A DNA stretch of 56,808 nucleotides from a virus, in IMG/VR virus record IMGVR_UViG_3300020202_000006, positions 1 through 56,808 of that record. One strand, written 5' to 3'. This document shows positions 16,252 through 23,557 of the stretch, one piece after another. A program made the position numbers and the translations under genes. How positions within the stretch are numbered: the first letter of the stretch is position 1; each line of letters begins with the position of its first letter. Under the pieces are notes generated by a model. It was not told the origin of the DNA, did no database searches, and saw nothing but the letters and a program-made list of their open reading frames with translations.

Positions 16252-16307
16252 ACCGCCCCGCCGGGGCGGGAAACCTCCCCCGCGCCGGTGGGCGCGGGGC
16301 GGGTGGG

Positions 16308-16562
16308 TCAGGCGCCAAGCCTCTTTGCCAGCCCTGCCACCGACCCGGCGCAGAGCGTGAGCCCGTCGTCGAAGGCGTAGCACAGGGCATCGGGCATGGT
16401 CTTCGCCAGCCACCGCACGCACTCTTTGCGGTTACGGAAGTCGTGGCGCCATCCGCCGTCGGCGGTCAGGCCCATGCGGCCGCCCTCGGGCATCGACACA
16501 TAGGCGCGGCCGCCGGGGATGGACGGGTGTTCAACGTACTCGGCGTAGACCGATGCGAACAT
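16308..16562 (-). CDS. Hypothetical protein
   Basis: The 84-residue protein starts at ATG (16560-16562) with AAGGAG 7 nt upstream, itself preceded by the 15-bp palindrome at 16578-16592. It contains DFRNRKECVRWLAKTM and two Cys. Function unknown. It shares its leader architecture with two other genes of the array. Confidence 0.65.
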   Translation of the reverse strand: MFASVYAEYVEHPSIPGGRAYVSMPEGGRMGLTADGGWRHDFRNRKECVRWLAKTMPDALCYAFDDGLTLCAGSVAGLAKRLGA

Positions 16563-16577
16563 GTTCGTTCTCCTTGT

Positions 16578-16592
16578 GTCCCTGCCAGGGAC
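16578..16592. promoter_or_regulatory. 15-bp palindrome, copy 1
   Basis: GTCCCTGCCAGGGAC is a perfect odd-centred palindrome lying 16 nt before the start codon at 16562, just upstream of the ribosome site. Identical copies occur at 17444-17458 and 17755-17769. It could be an operator or an RNA hairpin controlling translation. Confidence 0.75.
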
Positions 16593-16620
16593 AAACCGAC
16601 CCGGCCCCGTTGGGGGTCGG
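16593..16620 (-). repeat. Hairpin module next to palindrome, copy 1
   Basis: In minus-strand orientation CCGACCC and GGGTCGG flank a C/G-rich loop, forming a strong hairpin between the stop of the gene at 16633 and the palindrome. Almost the same sequence lies at 17459-17490, and a diverged copy near 17172-17215. It may attenuate transcription between genes. Confidence 0.65.
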
Positions 16621-16632
16621 GTGGGTGGGGGG

Positions 16633-17091
16633 TTAGACGCACGACCAGAGCAAGGACCACTTGCCATCGTCGCGCCGGTACAACTCCAGGTTGCCGTGGT
16701 CAGAGACGTGCAGGAACAGGGAGCCGTTCTGCGCGTCCTCCGGGAGCTCATCCCCGCTGTCGAGGCTCCCGTCGCGCCGGTCCTCGTCCACCCTATCGAG
16801 GTCGGGCCACCACCCGAAATCGGCGCCGTCGCCGGGGTGAGTGCCGAAGTACACGTAGTCCGGGGCGAATCCATTTAGCGCGTCCTGAAGATCGGCCAAG
16901 AGTTCGTCGGCATCCTCCTCCGAGCGAACGTCGCCGGTCTCCTCGTCGAGCCCGTCCCAGCCGTCCGCTTCCTTGACGAGCCTGTGGTCGGGATCGAGCC
17001 TGCGGAGTTCGTCGGCGAACACAGGCAGGAGGTCAGAAAAGCGGAGGGTGCCCAAGGAGACGCTGCCGAGGGTGATGTGTACGCCGGTCAT
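16633..17091 (-). CDS. Acidic conserved hypothetical protein
   Basis: This is a 152-residue, strongly acidic protein. The segment DYVYFGTHPGDGADFGWWPD and the ending DHGNLELYRRDDGKW recur, from memory, in phage and plasmid proteins of unknown function. Its high Asp/Glu content might mimic DNA, as in anti-restriction proteins, but no family evidence supports this. It starts at ATG 17089-17091 after a rich direct-repeat leader. Confidence 0.7.
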   Translation of the reverse strand: MTGVHITLGSVSLGTLRFSDLLPVFADELRRLDPDHRLVKEADGWDGLDEETGDVRSEEDADELLADLQDALNGFAPDYVYFGTHPGDGADFGWWPDLDRVDEDRRDGSLDSGDELPEDAQNGSLFLHVSDHGNLELYRRDDGKWSLLWSCV

Positions 17092-17121
17092 GTTCGGACC
17101 TTTCAGAGAGGTTCGGACCTC

Positions 17122-17155
17122 GCCCCGGGACGCGCCAACGTCGCCGGGGCTTTTT
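17122..17155 (+). terminator. Second rightward terminator inside the leftward array
   Basis: GCCCCGG and CCGGGGC pair across a 15-nt loop and are followed by TTTTT on the plus strand. As at 15010, the T run faces away from the local genes, so it would end antisense transcription. In the minus direction it is only a leader hairpin. Confidence 0.6.
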
Positions 17156-17220
17156 CATGCTCCCGCCAAGGAGTATGGTCACAAGCCGACCCGGCCCCTT
17201 TCGGGGCAGGGTGGGTGGGG

Positions 17221-17427
17221 TTAGCAGTACGCGCTCTCGCGCTTCAGCTTGTCCTCGTCCTCGTCGCGCCGCGTCGCGCGGAGGGTGTGCGGCTCGCGGT
17301 TGAAGTCGCGGGCGTGCATCCGTATCGCGTCCTCCGCGGACGCCACGCGGTAGTACCGCCCTTCGCGCCACGTCCCGTCGGCGTTGCGGATCTCGACGAG
17401 GTACAGGTGGGTCTGGGTCGTCATCAT
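17221..17427 (-). CDS. Hypothetical protein
   Basis: The 68-residue protein has ATG-ATG at 17422-17427 with AAGGAG upstream and the 15-bp palindrome before that. THLYLVEIRNADGTW suggests a beta strand pair, followed by a basic-acidic C-terminus (RRDEDEDKLKRE). Function unknown. Confidence 0.6.
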   Translation of the reverse strand: MMTTQTHLYLVEIRNADGTWREGRYYRVASAEDAIRMHARDFNREPHTLRATRRDEDEDKLKRESAYC

Positions 17428-17443
17428 CGCCGTTCTCCTTGTC

Positions 17444-17458
17444 GTCCCTGCCAGGGAC
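17444..17458. promoter_or_regulatory. 15-bp palindrome, copy 2
   Basis: The same GTCCCTGCCAGGGAC lies immediately upstream of the ribosome site of the gene at 17221-17427. No promoter is visible upstream of this copy, which argues for a role in RNA or in a multi-site repressor. Confidence 0.75.
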
Positions 17459-17490
17459 AAGCCGACCCGGCCCCGTTGGGGGTCGGGGAG
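17459..17490 (-). repeat. Hairpin module next to palindrome, copy 2
   Basis: This is a near-identical copy of the 16593-16620 module, with CCGACCC/GGGTCGG arms. It joins the 3' end of the gene at 17500 to the palindromic leader of the next gene. Confidence 0.65.
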
Positions 17491-17499
17491 GGGTGAGGG

Positions 17500-17739
17500 T
17501 CAGTTGGCGAAGTGGTACTGGCCGGCGGGGTCGGGCGTGAGAGCGAACACCTCGCAAGGCCGGGCGCTGTCCGTCATCATCACCGGAACCCCGCCGAGCA
17601 GGTAGGTGGTCCACGTCCGCGCGTCGGGCGTCCCCTCGCCCATCGTGCAGCGGCGGATGCGCCACCCGTCCGCGGGCTTGCCCTTCAGGAACGCATCCAC
17701 CTGACCCTTGCTACGCATCGACGTTTCACTGTACCGCAT
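17500..17739 (-). CDS. Hypothetical protein, first gene after a strong promoter
   Basis: The 79-residue protein starts at ATG 17737-17739 with GGAGAACACCG upstream. The segment GQVDAFLKGKPADGWRIRRC is visible. The promoter at 17777-17806 and palindrome at 17755-17769 lie directly upstream, so it heads the leftward array. Function unknown. Confidence 0.65.
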   Translation of the reverse strand: MRYSETSMRSKGQVDAFLKGKPADGWRIRRCTMGEGTPDARTWTTYLLGGVPVMMTDSARPCEVFALTPDPAGQYHFAN

Positions 17740-17754
17740 CGGTGTTCTCCATTC

Positions 17755-17769
17755 GTCCCTGCCAGGGAC
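17755..17769. promoter_or_regulatory. 15-bp palindrome, copy 3, at the transcription start
   Basis: GTCCCTGCCAGGGAC begins 7-8 nt downstream of the -10 box of the leftward promoter. It therefore covers the expected start site and first transcribed bases. This is a classic position for a repressor operator. Confidence 0.75.
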
Positions 17770-17776
17770 TGACCAC

Positions 17777-17806
17777 AATATACCGCACTCCATCGGGCAG
17801 TGTCAA
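17777..17806 (-). promoter_or_regulatory. Near-consensus sigma-70-type promoter, leftward
   Basis: On the minus strand TTGACA (17806-17801) and TATATT (17782-17777) are separated by 18 bp in an A+T-rich stretch. It points into the small-gene array beginning at 17739. It is the best promoter match that I found in the window. Confidence 0.8.
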
Positions 17807-17957
17807 CGACAAATCCCCAGAATCCAAAAGAATTCTGTCCACATCGCACCAACCCCAGGGTGGAAATCCGACTTTTGCCCTAATACGATCAGGAAAAAAG
17901 CAGTACTGCTCCTCCTCGGGAGCGGAGCGGACGAGAAGAAGGACTCGGGTGCGCGCA

Positions 17958-18290
17958 CTACTCCCCGTAGACAGCAGGACGCGCCCGGACAACCACATCG
18001 TCCATGCCGCCTGACGGCGGAGAAGTAGAAGAAGCAGGAGCGCGCGAGGCCCAATAGCCGCGCACGACGTCGAGAGGGTCACGGCCGGACTGGCGACAAC
18101 GCCGGTTCAGCTGCTTGGCGTAGTTCGACAGCGCACGCGCGAGTACGTCGTCGGCCGTCGTCCCTGGCTCCAGGACACGCGCGATCGCGCACAGCTCGTA
18201 GAAACGACGACGGGTCGAGTCCGATACCCAGCCGATGCTCCCCGATGATGTAGTTCGACGACGGGTCGAACGCGACATCGGAGAGGGCAT
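17958..18290 (-). CDS. Hypothetical protein
   Basis: The frame of 110 codons has a Ser/Arg-rich N-terminus and a convincing helical middle (RFYELCAIARVLEPGTTADD, then LSNYAKQLNRRCRQSG). The start is uncertain. The ATG at 18288-18290 has a poor ribosome site, and a sequence repeat (GACCCGTCGTCG, twice) near the N-terminus could have caused a frameshift. A putative regulated promoter lies upstream at 18393-18421. Confidence 0.45.
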   Translation of the reverse strand: MPSPMSRSTRRRTTSSGSIGWVSDSTRRRFYELCAIARVLEPGTTADDVLARALSNYAKQLNRRCRQSGRDPLDVVRGYWASRAPASSTSPPSGGMDDVVVRARPAVYGE

Positions 18291-18376
18291 GGATGAGAAC
18301 CTTCAATCTCGCGTGTTCTCGCGTCGGTTCACCCCGTCACCGTCATCGTCCCCAAGTGCGATACCCCCATCAACGA

Positions 18377-18421
18377 TGTCCCGATAACAGCGTTTATGTA
18401 AAGCAGATGCGTTCGGGACAA
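18377..18421 (-). promoter_or_regulatory. Possible leftward promoter within an inverted repeat
   Basis: On the minus strand TTGTCC (18421-18416) and CATAAA (18398-18393) are 17 bp apart. An 8-bp inverted repeat, TGTCCCGA (18377-18384) and TCGGGACA (18413-18420), brackets the -10 and overlaps the -35. The surrounding 18291-18554 stretch has no convincing gene. Confidence 0.4.
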
Positions 18422-18554
18422 GGGGCGTAACCGACCGTGGGATAAGGGGTTGCGTGTTCGGGTGCGGAGACGTGAGTGCTGGCGAGTGTACCGCGGACGG
18501 GGTGACGAAGAGGGGGGGACCAACCCCACACGGGGGGCCTCTTCACGATGATGA

Positions 18555-18836
18555 TTACCGCCTCTCACAACTCGAAAGCGGTTTTGGGAAGTTGGTCCCG
18601 TCGGTGAGATCGGCGACGAGTCCGCCGAGGGTGTGGGTGCCACGGGCGCTCTCCAGCAAGTTGGCGTAGTGCTGCTGGACGACGCGCAGGGCGTCCGGGG
18701 TGCAGGCAGACGGGGGCGGGTTGGTGTTCATCGACGGGTCCGGGTAGGCGTGACGCCAGGGATCGGGCGTGACCGGGTCGGGAGTGAAGACGACGCGCCC
18801 GTGCTCGGGGTCGTGGTAGACGAGGTCGTCGTTCAT
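18555..18836 (-). CDS. Hypothetical protein with SSCER tail
   Basis: The 93-residue protein starts at ATG 18834-18836 after GGGAGCAGCG. The N-terminus is MNDDLVYHDPEHGRVVFTPD, and a helix RVVQQHYANLLESA follows. It ends in NFPKPLSSCERR, which matches the ending of the upstream gene. The start is in an ATGA overlap. Function unknown. Confidence 0.6.
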   Translation of the reverse strand: MNDDLVYHDPEHGRVVFTPDPVTPDPWRHAYPDPSMNTNPPPSACTPDALRVVQQHYANLLESARGTHTLGGLVADLTDGTNFPKPLSSCERR

Positions 18837-19033
18837 CGCTGCTCCCTCTCACAACTGGAGACCAAAACGGGGAAGTTGGTGTCGCCGGGGCCGGGCCACC
18901 CGAACTCGATGTGGACGCGGTGGCCGGGGATGCGAGACCAGCCGGAGGCCGCGGGGGGCGTCGGTGGCGGGGTGGGCGCCGACTTCCAGGGGTGAGAGAC
19001 CCAGGCGGGTCGGTTGTCGTCGATGGCGTTCAT
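18833..19033 (-). CDS. Hypothetical protein with SSCER tail
   Basis: This 66-residue Pro-rich protein starts at ATG 19031-19033 with GGAGCAGCG, the same leader as the next gene. It ends in NFPVLVSSCEREQR, close to the tail of its downstream neighbour, which indicates a local duplication. Function unknown. Confidence 0.55.
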   Translation of the reverse strand: MNAIDDNRPAWVSHPWKSAPTPPPTPPAASGWSRIPGHRVHIEFGWPGPGDTNFPVLVSSCEREQR

Positions 19034-19368
19034 CGCTGCTCCGAACGTTGGGGGTCTCGGGGGAGGGGGAGCCACGACGGGGTCCACGGCGCGGGTTCAA
19101 CATGGAAGACTGCGCCAGGCTCGGCGATCCGGGCAAGCTCGTCGTACAGGGCTGCCGTGTCCTCGGCCTCGGCGAGACGGCGGAGGAGGCGTTCGGCCTC
19201 GACGCGGACATTGCGGAGGTTGCAGCCCAGAAGGGAGCACCCGCAGGGTCGCAGGTCGTCCGAGATGGTGTGGACGGCCTGGTCGCCGATCTTGTGCCGC
19301 AAAACCGCCTCGAAGGCGTCCAGGGCGGAGAGGATGGGCTGGGGCACGGGGTTGCGGTTCTGGCTCAC
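19030..19368 (-). CDS. Hypothetical protein with CxC-x4-C motif
   Basis: The 112-residue protein starts at GTG (19366-19368) in a GTGA overlap with the coiled-coil gene. It has a Cys cluster (RPCGCSLLGC, about residues 41-50) and helices on both sides (AERLLRRLAEAEDTAALYDE). Zinc binding is possible. Function unknown. Confidence 0.6.
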   Translation of the reverse strand: MSQNRNPVPQPILSALDAFEAVLRHKIGDQAVHTISDDLRPCGCSLLGCNLRNVRVEAERLLRRLAEAEDTAALYDELARIAEPGAVFHVEPAPWTPSWLPLPRDPQRSEQR

Positions 19369-20318
19369 CGGCGGGCTCCCTTCGGCTTGGGCTTGGCCTT
19401 CTTCTCCAGGGCGTCCAGCCGCATCTGCATCATGTCGAGGGCGTGGTCCCAGCAGGTGGGGAGTTCGCCAAGAAGTGCGGTCATGGCCTCCAAGCCCTTG
19501 AGCCGCTGGGCGTTGCCATTGACCGTCTGGCGGAGTTCCGCGATGGCCCGCTCCGCCCCCTCGGCCTTGTTCTTGGCGACGGTGACCATCGCCTGGAGGG
19601 CCTTGACCGCCTCCTGCTGGAGCTTCAGGTGCTCCGCGGCCTGGGCTTCGAGGGCGGTGATGCGGTGGTTCAGCGCGGCTACCGCGTCGGCTGTGCCGTT
19701 GGCCCAGGCGGCGGACTTCGTCAGGTTGTAGACCTTCTCATCCAGGGCGGCGATGCGGGCCAGGGTTTCGAGCAGCCGGCCCTCGGCCTGATCCAGCCGT
19801 CGGCCTATGGCCTCCCGTCTGTAGGCGCCGTTCTCGACGGCCATCTCCATCCGCCGCTCCATCTCCGCCATCGCCGCCGCCTGCGCCTTCATCTTCCCCT
19901 CCACGGCCGCGATCCGCTCCTCGGGGGTGGGCTTGGCGGGCCGCTGGAGGTCGGCGTGACAGGCTTTGTTGACGTAGTCGACATCGGCGTGCAGCAGCCC
20001 TCGCTCGTCGGTCGAGGGCTTGGCGGCCTTCTCGGCCTCCGCCGCCTTCGCGCCGGCCTGCTCCGCCATCCACTCCTCGGCGGTGATCCAGCCAGTCCCG
20101 GGGGACCAGTACGACTTGGTCCCGTTGGCCTTCCAGCCCTCGATCTTTATGTCCACCGACGGCTGGCTCGTGAAGGTCAGCGTGCCCCCGGTGCCGGAGA
20201 CGGTCTTGCCAGCAGCGGGGGGCGGCGGCGGCTCCAGCCGGCGGATGCGGCCGAAGGCGTCCGCGATGTCGCGGCGAAGGTCGCCCACCTGACGACGAAG
20301 TTCTTTGATCCCGAACAT
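19365..20318 (-). CDS. Long coiled-coil protein
   Basis: The 317-residue protein has a short helix, a Pro-rich linker and a beta-like segment about residues 36-85. It then has a long coiled coil from about 130 to 315 (EERIAAVEGKMKAQAAAMAE and several similar stretches). I chose the ATG at 20316-20318, preceded by AGGAG, over a longer frame. It faces the late operon across a divergent control region. A structural or fibre-attachment role is possible but unproven. Confidence 0.6.
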   Translation of the reverse strand: MFGIKELRRQVGDLRRDIADAFGRIRRLEPPPPPAAGKTVSGTGGTLTFTSQPSVDIKIEGWKANGTKSYWSPGTGWITAEEWMAEQAGAKAAEAEKAAKPSTDERGLLHADVDYVNKACHADLQRPAKPTPEERIAAVEGKMKAQAAAMAEMERRMEMAVENGAYRREAIGRRLDQAEGRLLETLARIAALDEKVYNLTKSAAWANGTADAVAALNHRITALEAQAAEHLKLQQEAVKALQAMVTVAKNKAEGAERAIAELRQTVNGNAQRLKGLEAMTALLGELPTCWDHALDMMQMRLDALEKKAKPKPKGARR

Positions 20319-20353
20319 GGTGCTCGCTCCTGAGAACCGGACAGCATAGGCGG

Positions 20354-20388
20354 GTGGACGCAATTCGTCCACGCGGCAGGGGTATACT
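20354..20388 (+). promoter_or_regulatory. Likely late promoter with 19-bp dyad operator
   Basis: GTGGACGCAATTCGTCCAC (20354-20372) is a perfect 7-bp inverted repeat around CAATT. A TATACT box follows at 20383-20388, so the dyad covers the expected -35 position. The first late gene starts at 20449. A transcriptional activator or repressor acting here would control the whole morphogenesis operon. Confidence 0.5.
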
Positions 20389-20448
20389 CTACGGCGGGGA
20401 TGTTGTGTCCACCATTGCTTCGGGCCCGTTGCTTGCGGGGGTATCGCC

Positions 20449-20886
20449 ATGCCGTCGTACCAGGAAATGACCTTCACCGCGGCGAGCGCCAACATCACGG
20501 CGGGCGCGTCGTGGCAGAAGCTCGTCTACACGCCCGGCAACGACCTGCCCGGCTCGGCGGCGGGCGGCCACCAGTCCTGCGTGGTGCTGGCCACGTCGAA
20601 CCAGTCGTCGGGGAGCGCCACCATCGCCTTCCGCTGGGCCCTGAAGAACCAGTCGCTCGACTGCGTGTGGCAGGACAAGAGCGCGTCGGTGACGGTCACG
20701 ACGACGCGGACGGACCTGGACGGGGACAGCGGGAACTACATCTGCACGGTCGCGTTCGACGACGGGTCCAACTTCGTGGACCTGGCGCCCCAGGGGCAGG
20801 AGTTCGACATCTGGGTCGGCTGCTCGGCGCTCACGACCATCACGTCGCTGGCCGTCCGCGTCCAGCCCAAGCGGGTGACGGGATGA
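20449..20886 (+). CDS. Putative beta-sandwich virion protein
   Basis: The 145-residue protein is rich in Ser, Thr, Ala and Val in alternating strands (SATIAFRWALKNQSLDCVW). This suits a head decoration or fibre domain. It is the first gene of the late operon and ends in an ATGA overlap with the next gene. No family is recognised. Confidence 0.6.
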   Translation: MPSYQEMTFTAASANITAGASWQKLVYTPGNDLPGSAAGGHQSCVVLATSNQSSGSATIAFRWALKNQSLDCVWQDKSASVTVTTTRTDLDGDSGNYICTVAFDDGSNFVDLAPQGQEFDIWVGCSALTTITSLAVRVQPKRVTG

Positions 20887-21035
20887 CCTTCACCGACCCC
20901 CTCTGCTACGGCGTCTTCTCGCTGTGCGGCCTGCGGCTGTCCGTGCTCGTCGCGCAGCGCGAGACGTGGACGTGGTGGGACGGCGACCCCGACCCCCTCT
21001 TCCCCGACGCCCCCCACGTGGAGCGAGCCCGATGA
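20883..21035 (+). CDS. Small hypothetical protein
   Basis: A 50-residue frame beginning MTFTDPLCYGVFSLCGLRL lies between ATGA overlaps on both sides. This overlap pattern and its codon use support it. The Trp-rich TWTWWDGDPDP segment is notable. Function unknown. Confidence 0.5.
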   Translation: MTFTDPLCYGVFSLCGLRLSVLVAQRETWTWWDGDPDPLFPDAPHVERAR

Positions 21036-21238
21036 CCATCAGCCGCGTCATCTACGACGACCGCGAGTTCCTGTCGGCCGTCACCGGAGACCGCGACGAG
21101 GCGCTGCGCTTCGAGGCCCCCGAGGGCTTCCGGCCGTTCCCGCCCGCCGGCGTGCGGTGGTACTGGGCGCCCGGCGATCGGGGCGGCGGGTGGCGCTTCG
21201 ACCTGTACCGCGACCGCGTGGCGGAGGGCGCGGACTGA
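21032..21238 (+). CDS. Small hypothetical protein
   Basis: The 68-residue protein MTISRVIYDDREFLSAVTGD starts in an ATGA overlap and ends 1 nt before the terminase ATG. It might be a cryptic small-terminase partner by position, but no HTH is visible. Confidence 0.5.
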   Translation: MTISRVIYDDREFLSAVTGDRDEALRFEAPEGFRPFPPAGVRWYWAPGDRGGGWRFDLYRDRVAEGAD

Positions 21239-21239
21239 G

Positions 21240-23543
21240 ATGTCCAAGCCCCGCGACGAGTCCGCGCTCCTCAACGCCGACATCCCGGAGGGGTTGCAGG
21301 CCATCCTCGACGAGATCGGCCGCGCCCCCCCGCGCGTCGACGGCCACGCCAACCCCGAGCACTACCGCCGCCGCCTCGCCCGCCTCTCCGCCACCAGCGA
21401 GTGGTTCAACGAGCGCGGGGGCGCCATCCCCTTCAACCTCGAATCCGCCCACAAGATGATCTACCGCGAGGCGGAACTCGCCGGCATCGACGCCAAATCG
21501 CTGGCCGACGCCCGCTCCGAGGGCGACAAGATCCGCGACGCCGCGGAGATGCTGAAGGAGATCCCCGACGCCGTGTGGGAGGTCCCCTCCGCCGAACTCC
21601 GGCGCATCCTTGAAGAGATGGAGTCGGCCAAGGACCTCGCCAAGAACCTCATCGACTCCCGCCGCAAGCCCATGACCAGCGAGGAAGAGATGCGCTGGCA
21701 GGCCATGACGCACGCCGAGAAGCAGCGAGAACGCCGGGGAAAAGCCCTTTGCGCCCTGATGCGGGGAGTGCTCAGGGCGCGGGAGCTGGCGAGCAACCCG
21801 AACCCCCCGGGAGTCAAGAACGGCCCGTGGTGGGAGGCGACGCACGTGCTCCGGGTGATGCTCTACGTGGGCCGGAGCAACATGACCAAGAGCAGGGCGG
21901 CCGATGAGGCGGGCGGCGCGACCGTCTTCCTCATGGCCCCGCACCTCGTGCGCTACGCCGTGGACACCTGGGAGGCGCGCAACGGCGTCCAGTACGACCA
22001 GCACGGCCCCCGCCGCGGCGTCTTTGACTACAAGGGCGTCGTGCTCATCGCCCCGATGGGCCACTCCAAGACGGAGTACGCCGAGCACTGGCTGGGCACC
22101 GAGATCGCCATGAACCACCGCACGCAGGCGGCGTACCTGCACGCGATCGAGGAGAAGGCGATCGAGCCCAAGGAGTACGTCCACAACCTCTTCCGCACCT
22201 CCACGGCGTCCGGCCGACGCATGGCCGCGCTCTTCGGGCGGGTCGAGTTCGACAGGAAGGACAACAACTCGACGACGATGAGGCTGAGGCTCGACAGGCG
22301 GCTCAAGAGCCCCACACTCCAGGCGTGCGGCGTGATGAAGAAGGGCCTGGGCGGGAACACCAACATCCAGATATGGGACGACGTGGTCCCCCAGAGCGAC
22401 CGCGACAGCGAGAGCGAGCGCGAGCGCCGCAAGAAGCAGCTCCACATGACCTGGGCCAGCCGCCAGCGCGGCAACGGCACGTTCATCCTCGCCATCGGCA
22501 CGCTCTGGCACAACGACGACGCCCTGTCCGAACTCGTCAAGCAGGGGAAGAAGGGCTCGTTCCTCATCTCGGTGCAGCGCACGGGCGGCCCCACGAGCAG
22601 CCCGCCGTTCTTCCCGCTCTGGCCGGAGGTGTACCCGGCGGCGGAGCTGCGGAAGAAGTACAACAACCTCCGCGACCGGGCGCTCTGGGCGGCGTGCTAC
22701 GAGGCCAACCCCATCGCGGAGGACATGCGGGTCGTCAAAAGGATCCGCTTCTACGACCCCGACAGCCCCGAGCACCGCCGGTTCGTGGACTCGTGCTTCA
22801 AGGCCCTGTCCCTGGACCCAGCCGCCACGGCGAAGGTCGAGAACGACAAGGCGGGGTTCCTCTACGCGGGCATCGGCGAGGTCTCCGTGGAAACAGACCG
22901 CGACGGCGTGAAGGTCCGCGAGTACCAGAACCGCGTGCGGATCCTCCAGGCCCGCCAGTTCCACGCGACCCAGAGCGCGCTGGTCACGGAGGCCGAGGCG
23001 TTCCTCGCCTCCCATGCCGTGGACAGCGTTCTGGTCGAGACCCGCGGCGGGTATCACGCCACGGCGGAGATGTTCGAGAACAGGTACGGGCTGCCTGTCG
23101 AGCGGCGCGACCCCACGAACACGAAGAAGCTGCAACGTCTCAAGCAGTGCGCGGGGCTCATCGAGCACGGGAACCCCGGCATCGACGCCGTGGTGGAGTT
23201 CCCGGGCAAGTGGAACGAGGACCGCACGGAACTCGTGCCCGACGAGAACTTCAGGGACCTCTACAAGCAGATCCTCGACTTCGGCATCGAGTCCGAGGAC
23301 CACCTGATCGACACGCTGACCCAGCTGCTGATCTGGGCGATGGAGGAGGGGCGGGTCACGGCGGGCGTGGGGATGGCGAGCGCCCTGGTGCGCCGGGCCG
23401 TGGCGGAGGCGGGGGATTCGCGGCTGCTGGGGATGTACAAGCAGGCCGAGGCCCCCGAGAACCACAGGAAGACGGTGGAGGAGGAGGACGGCGACTTTCT
23501 CTGCAACCGCCTCGCGCCCTACTTCGGCGCGACGCTCAACTGA
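21240..23543 (+). CDS. terL: Large terminase subunit
   Basis: This 767-residue packaging motor-nuclease has the ATPase motifs in order. A Walker A-like APMGHSKTE lies at 271-279, a Walker B IWDD at 378-381 and a coupling motif GTLWHNDD at 420-427. A C-terminal RNase H-type nuclease follows, with acidic residues at about 526 (SLDPA), 600 (LVETRGG) and 691 (LIDTL). A 200-residue helical N-terminal extension precedes the ATPase, longer than usual, and may include adaptor functions since no clear small terminase is adjacent. It would translocate DNA into the prohead and cut it. Confidence 0.93.
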   Translation: MSKPRDESALLNADIPEGLQAILDEIGRAPPRVDGHANPEHYRRRLARLSATSEWFNERGGAIPFNLESAHKMIYREAELAGIDAKSLADARSEGDKIRDAAEMLKEIPDAVWEVPSAELRRILEEMESAKDLAKNLIDSRRKPMTSEEEMRWQAMTHAEKQRERRGKALCALMRGVLRARELASNPNPPGVKNGPWWEATHVLRVMLYVGRSNMTKSRAADEAGGATVFLMAPHLVRYAVDTWEARNGVQYDQHGPRRGVFDYKGVVLIAPMGHSKTEYAEHWLGTEIAMNHRTQAAYLHAIEEKAIEPKEYVHNLFRTSTASGRRMAALFGRVEFDRKDNNSTTMRLRLDRRLKSPTLQACGVMKKGLGGNTNIQIWDDVVPQSDRDSESERERRKKQLHMTWASRQRGNGTFILAIGTLWHNDDALSELVKQGKKGSFLISVQRTGGPTSSPPFFPLWPEVYPAAELRKKYNNLRDRALWAACYEANPIAEDMRVVKRIRFYDPDSPEHRRFVDSCFKALSLDPAATAKVENDKAGFLYAGIGEVSVETDRDGVKVREYQNRVRILQARQFHATQSALVTEAEAFLASHAVDSVLVETRGGYHATAEMFENRYGLPVERRDPTNTKKLQRLKQCAGLIEHGNPGIDAVVEFPGKWNEDRTELVPDENFRDLYKQILDFGIESEDHLIDTLTQLLIWAMEEGRVTAGVGMASALVRRAVAEAGDSRLLGMYKQAEAPENHRKTVEEEDGDFLCNRLAPYFGATLN

Positions 23544-23557
23544 AAGCGAGGACAGCG

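Noticed and set aside
16578-16592. Palindromes as intrinsic terminators
   Set aside because: No T run follows on either strand, and each copy sits before a ribosome site rather than after a stop codon.
17726-18082. A 118-codon leftward frame beside the promoter
   Set aside because: It covers the TTGACA/TATATT promoter and the palindrome, starts with low-complexity Leu/Arg sequence and has no ribosome site.
18329-18643. A 104-codon leftward frame in the 18.3-18.6 kb gap
   Set aside because: Ser/Arg/Pro-rich, no ribosome site, and it overlaps the promoter-like inverted repeat and a better gene.
21081-23465. A 794-codon leftward frame opposite the terminase
   Set aside because: The plus frame carries all terminase motifs; the minus frame is a shadow.
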